Below, one piece after another: positions 25,732 to 34,857 of a DNA stretch of 64,000 nucleotides. The notes beneath the pieces were generated by a model. The model was not told the origin of the DNA. It did no database searches and saw only the letters and a list, made by a program, of their open reading frames with translations. The number at the start of each line of letters is the position of its first letter. Positions within the stretch are counted from its first letter, which is position 1. This DNA comes from Sinorhizobium saheli. Lineage in GTDB: Bacteria > Pseudomonadota > Alphaproteobacteria > Rhizobiales > Rhizobiaceae. Location: NCBI RefSeq assembly GCF_001651875.1, contig NZ_LNQB01000082.1:1-64000 (forward strand), in the 5' to 3' direction. The position numbers and the translations under genes are program-made.

Positions 25732-26723
25732 GCATCGCCGCGGAAGACATCGAACCGGCCGACATTCCCGGCAATCTCACGGGGGGCGAATATTCGCCCT
25801 ACCACGTCTTCTCCGCCGAGGAATGGTCGCGCTTTCGCGCCGACACGCCGCTGACCTTGACGGCCGACGAGGTGCAGCGGCTGCGCTCGCTCAACGACCC
25901 GGTCGACCTCGACGAGGTGCGGCGGATCTATCTCTCGCTGTCGCGGCTCCTGTCGGCCCATGTCGAGGCGTCGCAGATCCTCTTCCAGCAGCGCAAGCGA
26001 TTCCTCAGCATGTCGGACGAGACGAAGACCCCGTTCGTCATCGGCATCGCCGGTTCGGTCGCCGTCGGCAAGTCGACGACGGCGCGCATTCTTGCCGAGC
26101 TGCTCGCGCGCTGGCCGTCGAGCCCGAAGGTCGACCTCGTCACCACCGACGGTTTCCTCTACCCGAACGCGATCCTGCAGCGGGAAAACCTGATGGACCG
26201 CAAGGGCTTCCCCGAGAGCTACGACATCGGCGCGCTCCTGCGCTTCCTCTCGGCGATCAAGGCGGGCCGGCCGAACGTCAAGGCGCCGACCTATTCGCAC
26301 CTGACCTATGACGTCATCCCCGACCATTTCCAGGTGATCGACCGGCCGGACATCCTGATCTTCGAGGGGATCAACGTCCTGCAGTCACGCGATCTGCCCG
26401 CCCACGGCAAGATCGTGCCGATGGTTTCCGATTTCTTCGACTTCTCGATCTATATCGACGCCGAGGAAAGCCTCATCCATAGCTGGTACGTCAGCCGCTT
26501 CATGCGGCTGCGCGAAACGGCGTTCCAGAACCCGCAATCCTTCTTCCATCGCTATTCGACGATCAGCGAGGACGCGGCGCGGGCGATCGCCGAGGGCCTC
26601 TGGCACAACATCAACCTGAAAAACCTGCACCAGAACATCCTGCCGACGCGACCGCGCGCCGACCTCATCCTGCAGAAGGGTCAGAACCACCTGACCGAGA
26701 CGGTGGCGCTGAGAAAGCTTTGA
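25728..26723 (+). CDS. coaA: type I pantothenate kinase
   Basis: A 331-residue CoaA. It has the P-loop [17 protein letters not shown] and conserved kinase segments [31 protein letters not shown] and IFEGINVLQ. It phosphorylates pantothenate in the first committed step of coenzyme A synthesis. Its start overlaps the hisE stop codon, and it converges with alkB across repeat copy 5. Confidence 0.95.
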   Translation: MSIAAEDIEPADIPGNLTGGEYSPYHVFSAEEWSRFRADTPLTLTADEVQRLRSLNDPVDLDEVRRIYLSLSRLLSAHVEASQILFQQRKRFLSMSDETKTPFVIGIAGSVAVGKSTTARILAELLARWPSSPKVDLVTTDGFLYPNAILQRENLMDRKGFPESYDIGALLRFLSAIKAGRPNVKAPTYSHLTYDVIPDHFQVIDRPDILIFEGINVLQSRDLPAHGKIVPMVSDFFDFSIYIDAEESLIHSWYVSRFMRLRETAFQNPQSFFHRYSTISEDAARAIAEGLWHNINLKNLHQNILPTRPRADLILQKGQNHLTETVALRKL

Positions 26724-26735
26724 AGGTTAGGGTTC

Positions 26736-26912
26736 TCTTTTGGAAAAAAGCCCCTCCCCACAGGTGGGAGGGGCTCGCGATGACGCGCCTGCTCCTTCTT
26801 TTTTCAGCCATTCCGAAAGCTCAGACCGTTAAAACTGGCAACTGCGCCCGCCGCGGTCGCAGAGGCCCCTCCCACCTGTGGCGACGGGTTGGGGAGGAGT
26901 CTTTTGGAAAGC
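26736..26912. repeat. intergenic palindromic repeat, copy 5
   Basis: Inverted arms near 26736-26773 and 26868-26912 contain TTTTGGAAA at their outer ends and GCCCCTCCCCACAGGTGGGA, GGGGCT and a partial complement inside. The CCCCTCCCC/GGGGAGGGG arm type matches copy 1. It fills the space between the convergent coaA and alkB genes and could serve as a two-way transcript end. Confidence 0.85.
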
Positions 26913-26913
26913 C

Positions 26914-27525
26914 TCAAAGATTGACCCGCCTCAGCGTCAGATTGAGCCGCCCGCCGTTCTTCAGGAGCGTCGAGGTGTTCGGGTAGATGCGGTCGACGCC
27001 GTGGAAGGCGAGACGGCCCTCGCCGCCGAGCACCACCACGTCGCCGCTTTCGAGCCTGAACGACACGGTCTGCGCGCCGCGGCTGCGGCCGCCGACGCGG
27101 AAGAGGCAGCTGTCGCCGAGCGAGATCGAGACGACGGCCGTTTCGAGGTCGCGCTCGTCCCGGTCCTGGTGCAGTCCCATGCGGGCCTCGGCGGAGTAGA
27201 AATTGATGAGACAGGCCTCGGGCGTCTTGTCGCTGCCGGAGACGGCGCGCCAGATATCGATGAGTATGTCCGGCATCGGCGGCCAGGGCCTGCCGCTAAC
27301 CGGATGCTCCGGCTGGTAGCGATAACCAAGCTCGCGGTCGGTCACCCAGCCGAGCGCGCCGCAATTCGTCATACGCACCGACATCGGCTTGCCGGTCTTC
27401 GGCATCTCCGGCACGTAGAGCGGCGCTTCGGCGACGACATGGCGGACGGCCTCGACGAGCGCCTCCTGTCGCGAGCGGTCGAGGAAACCGGGAATATGTC
27501 TCACCCCTTTCGGCAGCACCAGCAT
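26914..27525 (-). CDS. alkB: AlkB-type 2-oxoglutarate/Fe(II)-dependent dioxygenase
   Basis: A protein of about 203 residues with the AlkB fold signature: Fe ligands in LHQDRDE (His and Asp) and FHGVDR (the distal His), and the 2-oxoglutarate-binding RLNLTLR near the C-terminus. LINFYSAEARMGLHQD is very close to E. coli AlkB, which repairs 1-methyladenine and 3-methylcytosine in DNA and RNA. I prefer the ATG at 27525. A GTG seven codons upstream (27546) is an alternative. No Ada-like regulator is adjacent. Confidence 0.9.
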   Translation of the reverse strand: MLVLPKGVRHIPGFLDRSRQEALVEAVRHVVAEAPLYVPEMPKTGKPMSVRMTNCGALGWVTDRELGYRYQPEHPVSGRPWPPMPDILIDIWRAVSGSDKTPEACLINFYSAEARMGLHQDRDERDLETAVVSISLGDSCLFRVGGRSRGAQTVSFRLESGDVVVLGGEGRLAFHGVDRIYPNTSTLLKNGGRLNLTLRRVNL

Positions 27526-27623
27526 GGACGTCGTCCCGTCATTCACTATCGATCGAAAGGGATGTAGCGCTTGCCGCGGCCGCCGGCGACCCGGAAATCG
27601 TCTTGGCGGGAACGGGGGACTCG

Positions 27624-27795
27624 CCCGTCATCCGGCTGCCGGCCACCTTCTCCCCGCAAGCGACCGCAAGCGGGGCGAAGGGGACAAGCGGCTTGCTCCG
27701 AGCGCCCTCGGCCGGCTGGCCGCTATCAAGGCGGCGTGGCCGGCGTTGAATGGAAGGCGCGGCCGGGCGGCAAGTCCCTTCTCCCCGCGGGCAGA
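27624..27795. repeat. intergenic palindromic repeat, copy 6
   Basis: It contains GGCTGCCGGCCACCTTCTCC with a CCCGCAAGCGACCGCAAGCGGGG palindrome and, after about 100 bases, CCCTTCTCCCCGCGGGCAG. It lies between arfB and alkB, both on the minus strand, and so downstream of arfB. Confidence 0.75.
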
Positions 27796-27816
27796 TACAA
27801 TGGGCTTGCCTGGACT

Positions 27817-28251
27817 TCACTCGCCCTCAGGCCGCCCGCGCAGCTTCTTGATCTCGCCCCGGCCGGATTTCTCCTTCAGCCGCCGCTCGATGGAACCGCG
27901 GGTCGGCTTCGTTTTCCGGCGCGGCGGGGGTGGCGGCTCTGCGGCCTTCAGGATCAGCTCCTTCAGCCGCTCGCGGGCGTCCTCGCGGTTGCGCTCCTGG
28001 CTGCGGAAGCGGCTGGCCTCGATCATCAGCACGCCGTCCTTGGAGGCGCGGCGACCTGCCAGTTTCAGCGCATTGGCCTTGACCCGCTCCGGCAGCGCCG
28101 GCGACGCCTGGATATTGAAGAAGAGCTGGACCGCGGTCGAGACCTTGTTGACGTTCTGCCCGCCCGGACCGCCGGCCAGCACGAATTGCTCCGTCAGCTC
28201 CCAGCCGGCGATCACGATGCCGTCGTTGATGTAAAGCGGTTCGCTCGCCAT
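27817..28251 (-). CDS. arfB: alternative ribosome-rescue factor ArfB (YaeJ)
   Basis: A 144-residue class I release-factor-like protein with the catalytic GGQ in LAGGPGGQNVNKVSTAVQL. A basic C-terminal tail (PPPPPRRKTKPTRGSIERRL and beyond) would enter the empty mRNA channel of stalled ribosomes. It lacks the codon-recognition domain of RF1/RF2, which fixes the family. It hydrolyses peptidyl-tRNA on non-stop ribosomes. The proline run before the tail is a common rhizobial variation. Confidence 0.93.
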   Translation of the reverse strand: MASEPLYINDGIVIAGWELTEQFVLAGGPGGQNVNKVSTAVQLFFNIQASPALPERVKANALKLAGRRASKDGVLMIEASRFRSQERNREDARERLKELILKAAEPPPPPRRKTKPTRGSIERRLKEKSGRGEIKKLRGRPEGE

Positions 28252-28263
28252 GATTCACTCCTA

Positions 28264-28390
28264 CTGCATGTCTCCTTAAATCGATCTCGATTCAGGGACA
28301 AAGACATGCAGCATTTCACGCGCCTGATAAGACGCGCGGCGCCACAGGGACGTTCTATCGCACAGCGCCGCGCAGTTGGAAACGGCCCGG
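28264..28390. repeat. second intergenic repeat family, copy A (CTGCATGTCT palindrome)
   Basis: The outer arms CTGCATGTCT (28264-28273) and AGACATGCAG (28302-28311) enclose an inner AATCGA/TCGATT pair. They are followed by GCGCCTGATAAGACGCGCGG and a GCGCC...GGCGC-type segment. A related element in the same orientation lies at 50143-50245. From memory, similar sequences are common between rhizobial genes. It separates arfB from pckA. Confidence 0.75.
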
Positions 28391-28400
28391 CTAGAACGCA

Positions 28401-28428
28401 GAAACCCGGCCGCAGGCGACCGGGTTTC
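28401..28428 (-). terminator. terminator-like hairpin downstream of pckA
   Basis: GAAACCCGG (28401-28409) pairs with CCGGGTTTC (28420-28428) around a 10-base loop, 22 bases after the pckA stop codon. The U tract on the minus strand is poor, so efficiency is uncertain. Confidence 0.6.
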
Positions 28429-28449
28429 ACGTGAATCATGTCTTGGCGA

Positions 28450-30060
<1,611 letters not shown>

Positions 30061-30397
30061 GGTCAAGCTTCCTTCGTGTTTGGCCATTGGCGTTGAATTT
30101 CGTCGGAACATACCGGCTAGGCCAACGCAAGACAAGACTCCGACTTAAAAAACGATAATGATATCAGTATATTAATCGATTTAAAGAAAATTATGCTTTT
30201 TTTAATCGGTTGAATTACGCATCCCACAAGCCTACTTGCGACATGACTGGCGGGGAAAGAGAACCGGGTGCTTTTGCGCTTCGCCACAATTTGTTCCACC
30301 TTTATACTCAAGTAACGCAGCCGTGACTTGCGGCTGCCGCCGTTTCCTTCGAGAGCGGATGCCGGCGCCGGACCCTAAAAGATGGAGTTGAAAAACG
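30061..30397. other. divergent pckA/chvI control region
   Basis: This 337-base gap is much more AT-rich than its surroundings between about 30140 and 30220. Besides the operator-like pair listed separately, I see no repeat or RNA gene. It must contain both the pckA promoter and the promoter of the chvI operon; the latter was not identified with confidence. Confidence 0.7.
30166..30214 (-). promoter_or_regulatory. two LacI-type operator-like sites at the pckA promoter
   Basis: TTAATCGATTTAA (30172-30184) and TTTAATCGGTTGAA (30201-30214) share the pattern T-n-AA-n-CG-n-TT-n-A with a central CG, as LacI/GalR-family operators do. Their centres are 30 bp apart, about three helical turns. On the minus strand a TATACT hexamer (30166-30171) abuts the first site, so a repressor there would block a pckA promoter. 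In S. meliloti pckA is controlled by the LacI-type PckR, and I infer these are its sites. Confidence 0.6.
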
Positions 30398-31120
30398 ATG
30401 CAGACCATCGCGCTTGTCGATGACGACCGCAACATCCTGACATCGGTGTCCATTGCGCTGGAAGCCGAGGGCTACAAGGTCGAAACCTATACCGACGGCG
30501 CCTCCGCGCTCGAGGGCCTTTTGGCGCGTCCGCCGCACCTGGCGATCTTCGACATCAAGATGCCGCGCATGGACGGCATGGAACTGTTGCGCCGGCTGAG
30601 GCAGAAATCCGACCTGCCGGTGATCTTCCTGACCTCCAAGGACGAGGAGATCGACGAGCTCTTCGGCCTCAAGATGGGCGCGGACGATTTCATCACCAAG
30701 CCGTTCTCGCAGCGGCTGCTGGTCGAGCGCGTCAAGGCGATCCTGCGGCGCGCGCCGAACCGCGACGCCGCCGCAGCCGTGGTCGGCTCGCCCAAGAACG
30801 GCGAGACGCCGTCGCGCTCGCTGGAGCGCGGCCAGCTCGTGATGGACCAGGAGCGCCATACCTGCACCTGGAAGAGCGAGCCGGTCACGCTGACGGTGAC
30901 GGAGTTCCTCATCCTGCATTCGCTGGCGCAGCGCCCCGGCGTCGTGAAGAGCCGCGATGCGCTGATGGACGCCGCCTATGACGAGCAGGTCTACGTCGAC
31001 GACCGGACGATCGACAGCCACATCAAGCGGCTTCGCAAGAAGTTCAAGATGGTCGACAGCGACTTCGACATGATCGAGACGCTCTACGGCGTCGGCTACC
31101 GCTTCCGCGAGACGGCCTGA
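30398..31120 (+). CDS. chvI: response regulator ChvI
   Basis: A 240-residue OmpR/PhoB-type regulator. The receiver domain has LVDDDRN, phospho-acceptor Asp52 in [17 protein letters not shown] and ITKPFS. The C-terminal winged helix ends [15 protein letters not shown] and [13 protein letters not shown]. Its length equals ChvI of S. meliloti and Agrobacterium. With ExoS (ChvG) it controls exopolysaccharide, flagella, envelope and acid-stress genes and is essential for symbiosis or virulence. The kinase gene follows after 303 bases. Confidence 0.96.
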   Translation: MQTIALVDDDRNILTSVSIALEAEGYKVETYTDGASALEGLLARPPHLAIFDIKMPRMDGMELLRRLRQKSDLPVIFLTSKDEEIDELFGLKMGADDFITKPFSQRLLVERVKAILRRAPNRDAAAAVVGSPKNGETPSRSLERGQLVMDQERHTCTWKSEPVTLTVTEFLILHSLAQRPGVVKSRDALMDAAYDEQVYVDDRTIDSHIKRLRKKFKMVDSDFDMIETLYGVGYRFRETA

Positions 31121-31147
31121 GGCGAACGGCTGGGGCGCGGCTCCCCG

Positions 31148-31173
31148 GACTTGCCTTCGCGACTTGCCTTCGC
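31148..31173. repeat. 13-bp tandem duplication between chvI and exoS
   Basis: GACTTGCCTTCGC occurs twice without a gap (31148-31160 and 31161-31173). It lies in the 303-base stretch between chvI and exoS (31121-31423), which otherwise holds GC-rich inverted segments such as GGCCGGTTCCGGC and no recognisable gene. Confidence 0.8.
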
Positions 31174-31423
31174 GTCGATTGTGGCTCATTGAGAACCGGT
31201 GCGGAGGCTGAACGGGAAGGCGCGAGGCGCGATCGCCTGCGACCGGCCGAACCCTCGGGGTGGGCCGGTTCCGGCGGGTGGCGCGACCGGAAGGCCCGAG
31301 CGCGTGCCTGATGGCGGGACGGAGCGCCGGCGCATAGCGCCGCGCCGACGGACCGGCGACGGGCCGGGCCCCGCGCCAGTGAATGAGGAAGGCGGCGAGC
31401 GTTTCGCCGTGGGAGCGGAAGAC

Positions 31424-33211
31424 TTGGTAGAAGTCTTGCAGGGCGATATCGAAGATTCTGACGGGCGGCTGACCGGGTTGCGGGGGCAGCGCCGATGGGC
31501 GCATCCCTTCACGCTCATCCGGCGCCTGTTCGGCAATGCCGTGTTCTCGAGTCTCACGCGGCGCATCGTCTTCTTCAACCTCGTGGCGCTCGTGGTCCTG
31601 GTCGGCGGGATCATGTATCTGAACCAGTTCCGCGAGGGCCTGATCGACGCCCGGGTGGAGAGCCTGCTGACGCAGGGCGAGATCATCGCCGGCGCCATTT
31701 CCGCCTCCGCATCGGTCGACACCAACTCGATCACCATCGATCCCGAAAAGCTGCTCGAGCTGCAGGCGGGCGAGAGCATCACGCCGCTGCCGAGCGACGA
31801 GGACCTGGAATTCCCGATCATCCAGGAGCGCGTCGCGCCGGTGCTGAGACGGCTGATCTCGCCGACGCGCACTCGCGCGCGCCTGTTCGATGCGGACGCC
31901 GACCTGCTGCTCGACTCCCGGCATCTCTATAGCGGCGGTCAGGTGCTTCGTTTCGACCTGCCGCCCGTCGATCCGGAAACGCCGAGCTTCGCGGAGCGGC
32001 TCAGCACCTGGTTCAACCGGCTCCTGCAGCCGGGCGACCTGCCGCTCTACAAGGAGCCGCCGGGGGGCAACGGGTCGATCTATCCGGAAGTGATGAATGC
32101 GCTGACCGGCGTGCGCGGCGCCGTCGTGCGCGTCACCGAGAAGGGCGAGCTCATCGTCTCGGTGGCGGTGCCGGTGCAGCGTTTCCGCGCCGTGCTCGGC
32201 GTGCTGTTGCTGTCGACGCAGGCGGGCGACATCGACAAGATCGTCCATGCCGAAAGGCTGGCGATCATCCGCGTCTTCGGCGTGGCGGCGCTCGTCAACG
32301 TCATCCTGTCCCTGCTTCTGTCGTCGACGATCGCCAATCCGCTGCGCCGGCTGGCGGCGGCCGCCATCCGCGTGCGCCGCGGCGGCGCGAAGGAGCGCGA
32401 GGAAATTCCCGACTTCTCCTCCCGCCAGGACGAGATCGGCAACCTCTCGGTCGCCCTCAGGGAGATGACGACCGCGCTCTACGACCGCATCGCGGCGATC
32501 GAGAATTTCGCCGCCGACGTCAGCCACGAGCTCAAGAACCCGCTGACGTCGCTCAGAAGCGCCGTCGAGACCCTGCCGCTCGCGCGGACCGAGGAGTCGA
32601 AGAAGCGGCTGCTCGACGTCATTCAGCACGACGTCCGGCGCCTCGACCGGCTGATCAGCGATATTTCCGACGCATCCCGGCTCGATGCCGAGCTTGCCCG
32701 CAGCGACGCCAAGAAGGTCGACCTCGAAAAGCTGCTCGGCGACCTCGTCGACATTTCGCGCCAGGTTCGCGGCAAGAAGAAGCAGGTGCTGCTCGACTTC
32801 GTCGTCGACCGCAAGGACAATCCGCGGGCAAGCTTCGTCGTCAGCGGCTACGAGCTGCGCATCGGCCAGATCATCACCAACCTGATCGAGAACGCCCGCT
32901 CCTTCGTGCCGGAGCCGAACGGCCGCATCATCGTCCGGCTGGCCCGCTCGCGCTCGCGCTGCCTCGTCTATGTCGAGGACAACGGCCCGGGCATCCAGGC
33001 GGAAGACATCGACCGCATCTTCGAGCGCTTCTACACGGACCGGCCGGAGGGCGAGGATTTTGGCCAGAACTCCGGGCTCGGCCTGTCGATCTCGCGCCAG
33101 ATCGCCGAGGCGCATGGCGGAACGCTCAAGGCCGAGAACATCATCGACAAGGGCGGCAAGATTGCCGGCGCCCGCTTCGTCCTGTCGCTGCCGGCCGAGC
33201 CGCACCCGTGA
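31424..33211 (+). CDS. exoS: sensor histidine kinase ExoS (ChvG)
   Basis: With a TTG start at 31424 the protein is 595 residues, the length I recall for S. meliloti ExoS. A GGGAGCGGAAGA ribosome site precedes the TTG. Two membrane segments (about residues 47-67 and 280-305) flank a periplasmic sensor domain, followed by HAMP, the H-box DVSHELKNPLTSLRSA with His368, and N, G1 and G2 boxes (NLIENARSF, EDNGPGI, GLGLSIS). ExoS partners with ChvI and, in S. meliloti, with the periplasmic inhibitor ExoR. GTG starts at 31379 and 31409 are alternatives. It overlaps hprK by four bases. Confidence 0.93.
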   Translation: MVEVLQGDIEDSDGRLTGLRGQRRWAHPFTLIRRLFGNAVFSSLTRRIVFFNLVALVVLVGGIMYLNQFREGLIDARVESLLTQGEIIAGAISASASVDTNSITIDPEKLLELQAGESITPLPSDEDLEFPIIQERVAPVLRRLISPTRTRARLFDADADLLLDSRHLYSGGQVLRFDLPPVDPETPSFAERLSTWFNRLLQPGDLPLYKEPPGGNGSIYPEVMNALTGVRGAVVRVTEKGELIVSVAVPVQRFRAVLGVLLLSTQAGDIDKIVHAERLAIIRVFGVAALVNVILSLLLSSTIANPLRRLAAAAIRVRRGGAKEREEIPDFSSRQDEIGNLSVALREMTTALYDRIAAIENFAADVSHELKNPLTSLRSAVETLPLARTEESKKRLLDVIQHDVRRLDRLISDISDASRLDAELARSDAKKVDLEKLLGDLVDISRQVRGKKKQVLLDFVVDRKDNPRASFVVSGYELRIGQIITNLIENARSFVPEPNGRIIVRLARSRSRCLVYVEDNGPGIQAEDIDRIFERFYTDRPEGEDFGQNSGLGLSISRQIAEAHGGTLKAENIIDKGGKIAGARFVLSLPAEPHP

Positions 33212-33684
33212 GCGCCCGCCCGGCGAACGTCCATGGCACAGCCATCGTCCTCGGCACGACCGGGTTCCTGGTCACAGGGCCGTCCGGCTCCGGCAAGTCG
33301 GCGCTGGCGCTCGCCTGCATTTCGCAGGTGCGGCGCCGCGGCCGCTTTGCCGCGCTCGTCGCCGACGACCGGGTGGATCTTTCGCTCGAGAACGGGCGGA
33401 TCATCGCGCGCTGCCCGCCGTCCATCCGCGGCCTGATCGAGGTTCGCGGCGGCGGCATCGCCGCAGTCGAAACCATCCCGGCCTGCGTGCTCGACTGGGC
33501 GATCATGCCGGTCAGGGCCCCTTTCGATCCCCGCCTGCCGCCGGAACAGGAGGAATTGCTCCTGGAAATCGGCCGGAACCTGCCACTGTTGCGCGTTCCG
33601 ACCGAAGGACTGCTATCACCGGTAGATGCGCTTGCCGTTTTGCTGCCCGGGAAACCAGGAGTTTGGCCTCATTCGCAGGCATGA
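33208..33684 (+). CDS. hprK: HPr kinase/phosphorylase, short alphaproteobacterial form
   Basis: At 158 residues this is only the catalytic C-terminal half of HprK. It starts (GTG overlapping the exoS stop) directly with VHGTAIVLGTTGFLVTGPSG and Walker A GPSGSGKS. The N-terminal domain of the Firmicute enzyme is absent, as is usual in alphaproteobacteria. It phosphorylates a serine of HPr and ties PTS state to the downstream genes. RGGGIAAVETI-type signature residues follow the P-loop domain. Its position after exoS suggests crosstalk between envelope signalling and carbon or nitrogen status. Confidence 0.9.
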   Translation: MSARPANVHGTAIVLGTTGFLVTGPSGSGKSALALACISQVRRRGRFAALVADDRVDLSLENGRIIARCPPSIRGLIEVRGGGIAAVETIPACVLDWAIMPVRAPFDPRLPPEQEELLLEIGRNLPLLRVPTEGLLSPVDALAVLLPGKPGVWPHSQA

Positions 33685-33822
33685 AGACTTGTTTTTTGGC
33701 ATTTTTGGCTTGCACTTCGCCTTTTCCTTGCCAAGATGGCCGCCCCAACAGGTGGACGAAATTGCTGCATTGCGATATCTCCCCATCGACGAGTTGCAAA
33801 TGCAGTTGGAGCAAGATTACCC

Positions 33823-34224
33823 ATGATCGGACTTGTGCTTGTCACCCATGGCAAGCTGGCGGATGAGTTTCGGCATGCATTGGAGCACGTCGTCGGTCCG
33901 CAGAAATTCATCGAGACCGTCTGCATCGGCCCCGAAGACGACATGGATCAGCGGCGCCAGGATATCCTCGATGCCGTGGACAAGGCCAATGAAGGCAATG
34001 GCGTCATCATCCTGACCGACATGTTCGGCGGCACGCCCTCCAACCTCGCCATCTCGGTCATGCGCAGCGGCAGCGTCGAGGTGATCGCCGGCGTCAACCT
34101 GCCGATGCTGATCAAGCTCGCCGGCGTGCGCGGCGAAAGCGACATGGACAAGGCGCTCGTCGAGGCGTCCGAAGCCGGGCGCAAATACATCAACGTCGCC
34201 AGCCGCGTGCTGAGTGGAAAATGA
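33823..34224 (+). CDS. PTS EIIA component, mannose family
   Basis: A 133-residue EIIA-Man-type protein. MIGLVLVTHGKLADEF places the phosphorylated His9, and VIILTDMFGGTPSNLA is the family signature. No EIIB, EIIC or EIID gene accompanies it, so it is likely a regulatory EIIA, as known for the rhizobial PTS that lacks sugar permeases. The start at 33823 is fixed by the conserved N-terminus; the open frame extends upstream without homology. There are 138 bases between hprK and this gene. It overlaps ptsH by four bases. Confidence 0.92.
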   Translation: MIGLVLVTHGKLADEFRHALEHVVGPQKFIETVCIGPEDDMDQRRQDILDAVDKANEGNGVIILTDMFGGTPSNLAISVMRSGSVEVIAGVNLPMLIKLAGVRGESDMDKALVEASEAGRKYINVASRVLSGK

Positions 34225-34514
34225 TGGATCATCGCCCCGACACGGCACTGACGCGCGAGCTGCTCATCATCAACAAGCGCGGCCTGCATGCGCGCGCCTC
34301 GGCGAAATTCGTGCAGACGGTCGAGGCCTATGACGCCGAGATCACCGTCTCCAAGGACGGCATGACCGTCGGCGGAACCTCGATCATGGGGCTGATGATG
34401 CTCGCCGCCAGCACCGGCTGCACGGTCTGCGTCACCGCCAGCGGCGTCCAGGCCGAGGAAGCCCTCAACGCCCTCGACGCGCTGGTGCGCGACAAGTTCG
34501 GCGAAGAGATGTGA
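34221..34514 (+). CDS. ptsH: phosphocarrier protein HPr
   Basis: A 97-residue HPr with the active-site histidine His23 in NKRGLHARASAKFV. The regulatory Ser54 lies in GGTSIMGLMML and would be the target of HprK. It relays phosphate from EI-type enzymes (PtsP, elsewhere) to the EIIA protein encoded just upstream. A short extra N-terminus (MMDHRPDTALT) precedes the core. The start overlaps the EIIA stop codon. Downstream lies repeat copy 7. Confidence 0.95.
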   Translation: MMDHRPDTALTRELLIINKRGLHARASAKFVQTVEAYDAEITVSKDGMTVGGTSIMGLMMLAASTGCTVCVTASGVQAEEALNALDALVRDKFGEEM

Positions 34515-34544
34515 AATCCTTTCGGCGTTGTCGCTGCACGAGAT

Positions 34545-34683
34545 TGCCCCTCACCCTAGCCCTCTCCCCGCACGCGGGGAGAGGGGACCGGCGGCTCCCG
34601 GTTGAGAGACTAAGGCGGCGCGGCATGGCCCTTCTCCCCGCCTGCGGGGAGAAGGTGGCGGCAGCCGGATGAGGGGCCCCGGC
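34545..34683. repeat. intergenic palindromic repeat, copy 7
   Basis: CCTCTCCCCGCACGCGGGGA, GAGGGG and, further on, CCTTCTCCCCGCCTGCGGGG with AGAAGGTGGCGGCAGCCGGA make the usual mosaic of short palindromes. It lies between ptsH and ahcY and ends about 20 bases before the ahcY operator-like site. Confidence 0.85.
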
Positions 34684-34705
34684 CCGTCATCCAGCTCGAT
34701 ATAAA

Positions 34706-34727
34706 CATATAAAGACCTCTTTATATG
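34706..34727. promoter_or_regulatory. ahcY operator-like palindrome (SahR/ArsR-family type)
   Basis: CATATAAAGA, a CC centre and TCTTTATATG form a 10+10 perfect inverted repeat about 130 bases upstream of the ahcY start. It overlaps TATAAA hexamers (34700-34705 and 34708-34713) that could be -10 boxes. AT-rich palindromes with AAAGA/TCTTT arms upstream of ahcY and methionine-cycle genes are, as I recall, sites of the ArsR-family regulator SahR, which senses S-adenosylhomocysteine. The regulator gene is not in this window. The assignment is inference. Confidence 0.65.
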
Positions 34728-34857
34728 CCGGTTGCCCTCACCGGCGATTCCTGATAGACCGGACCCACTCTCCCCGCGAGCTTCAAGCGCGGGAGGCATC
34801 GTCATGCCGCCAAATCGCCACGGGCCGGCGGCCCCAAGGATCAGCCTGGAGAAATTC

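Noticed and set aside
31199-31423. An N-terminal extension of ExoS by 75 residues
   Set aside because: The extra residues are Arg/Gly/Pro-rich without family resemblance, and the TTG start gives the known length. Kept as an open question in the findings.
34728-34857. An SAH or SAM riboswitch in the ahcY leader
   Set aside because: The two short hairpins do not match the conserved cores I know for SAH, SAM-II or SAM-V riboswitches. The DNA palindrome at 34706-34727 explains regulation better.
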